From an uncultured Helicobacteraceae bacterium (GTDB lineage Bacteria > Campylobacterota > Campylobacteria > Campylobacterales > Helicobacteraceae), in NCBI GenBank assembly GCA_934728205.1, contig CAKVEH010000073.1:1-6593 (forward strand): a stretch of 6,593 bases of DNA, given 5' to 3'. The notes below the pieces were generated by a model. It was not told where the DNA came from. It was given only the letters and a program-made list of their open reading frames with translations, and ran no database searches. Within the stretch, counting starts at the first letter, position 1. Each line of letters starts with the position of its first letter. Positions 6,498 to 6,593 of the stretch are shown piece by piece. A program made the position numbers and the translations under genes.

Positions 6498-6567
6498 CTC
6501 AATCTCCACCTAAATCCGCAATTACTTTAAGTGTAGATTCTTAAAAAGCATACAACAAAAGGATTTT

Positions 6568-6573
6568 AAGGAG
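6568..6573 (+). promoter_or_regulatory. Ribosome binding site of the downstream gene
   Basis: AAGGAG lies five bases before ATG 6579, a near-ideal match and spacing that supports a real gene start at the window edge. Confidence 0.75.
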
Positions 6574-6578
6574 TGTAA

Positions 6579-6593
6579 ATGGATGTAAAAACC
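6579..6593 (+). CDS. Start of a downstream gene (partial, unidentified)
   Basis: Only the first five codons (MDVKT) are inside the window, behind a strong AAGGAG site. The product cannot be identified. In Enterobacteria the gene after the macroglobulin is pbpC, encoding PBP1C, but five residues neither support nor exclude that here. The absence of an obvious signal-anchor start argues weakly against it. The 143-base gap with its own candidate promoter suggests independent transcription. Confidence 0.6.

Noticed and set aside
6470..6510. tRNA-like GGTAGTTG resembling a D-arm
   Set aside because: No T-arm box, acceptor pairing or cloverleaf can be assembled around it.

Overview
The window looks like part of a Campylobacterota chromosome, most likely a Helicobacter of the enterohepatic type. 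This is inferred from the AT-rich composition, -10 boxes without a recognisable -35, AAGGAG-type ribosome binding sites, and the look of the proteins. No species-level marker such as an rRNA is present. All genes read on the + strand.

Layout: (1) bases 1-43 hold the last 13 codons of an unidentified gene. (2) Bases 44-148 are a very AT-rich promoter region with an 11-base A tract, a 10-bp direct repeat and an extended -10 box. (3) Bases 149-895 encode a 248-residue inner-membrane protein of unknown function, probably six membrane segments built as three diverged two-helix repeats. (4) Bases 896-972 are a short leader with two mutually exclusive stems, one of which covers the G-rich translation start region of the next gene. 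(5) Bases 973-6435 encode one very large lipoprotein (about 1820 aa), a bacterial alpha-2-macroglobulin with lipobox, MG2 motif, bait region, A2M domain, intact CIEQ thioester motif and C-terminal macroglobulin domain. (6) Bases 6436-6578 are intergenic and hold a perfect TATAAT lying in one arm of a long inverted repeat. (7) The first five codons of another gene start at 6579 behind a strong ribosome binding site.

The dominant function is envelope defence. A membrane-anchored alpha-2-macroglobulin is expected to be cut in its bait region by foreign proteases and to trap them covalently through the thioester. In Enterobacteria this protein (YfhM/ECAM) pairs with the peptidoglycan repair enzyme PBP1C. 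No pbpC is visible here, although the truncated downstream gene cannot be excluded. The small membrane protein may or may not be co-transcribed: the 77-base gap and candidate promoters inside it leave this open.

No wholly new system is visible. The most distinctive points are a Cys-flanked acidic/tyrosine-rich insert in the macroglobulin, whose two cysteines are the only ones besides the lipid and thioester cysteines; the promoter-overlapping dyad downstream; and the A tract upstream of the membrane-protein promoter.
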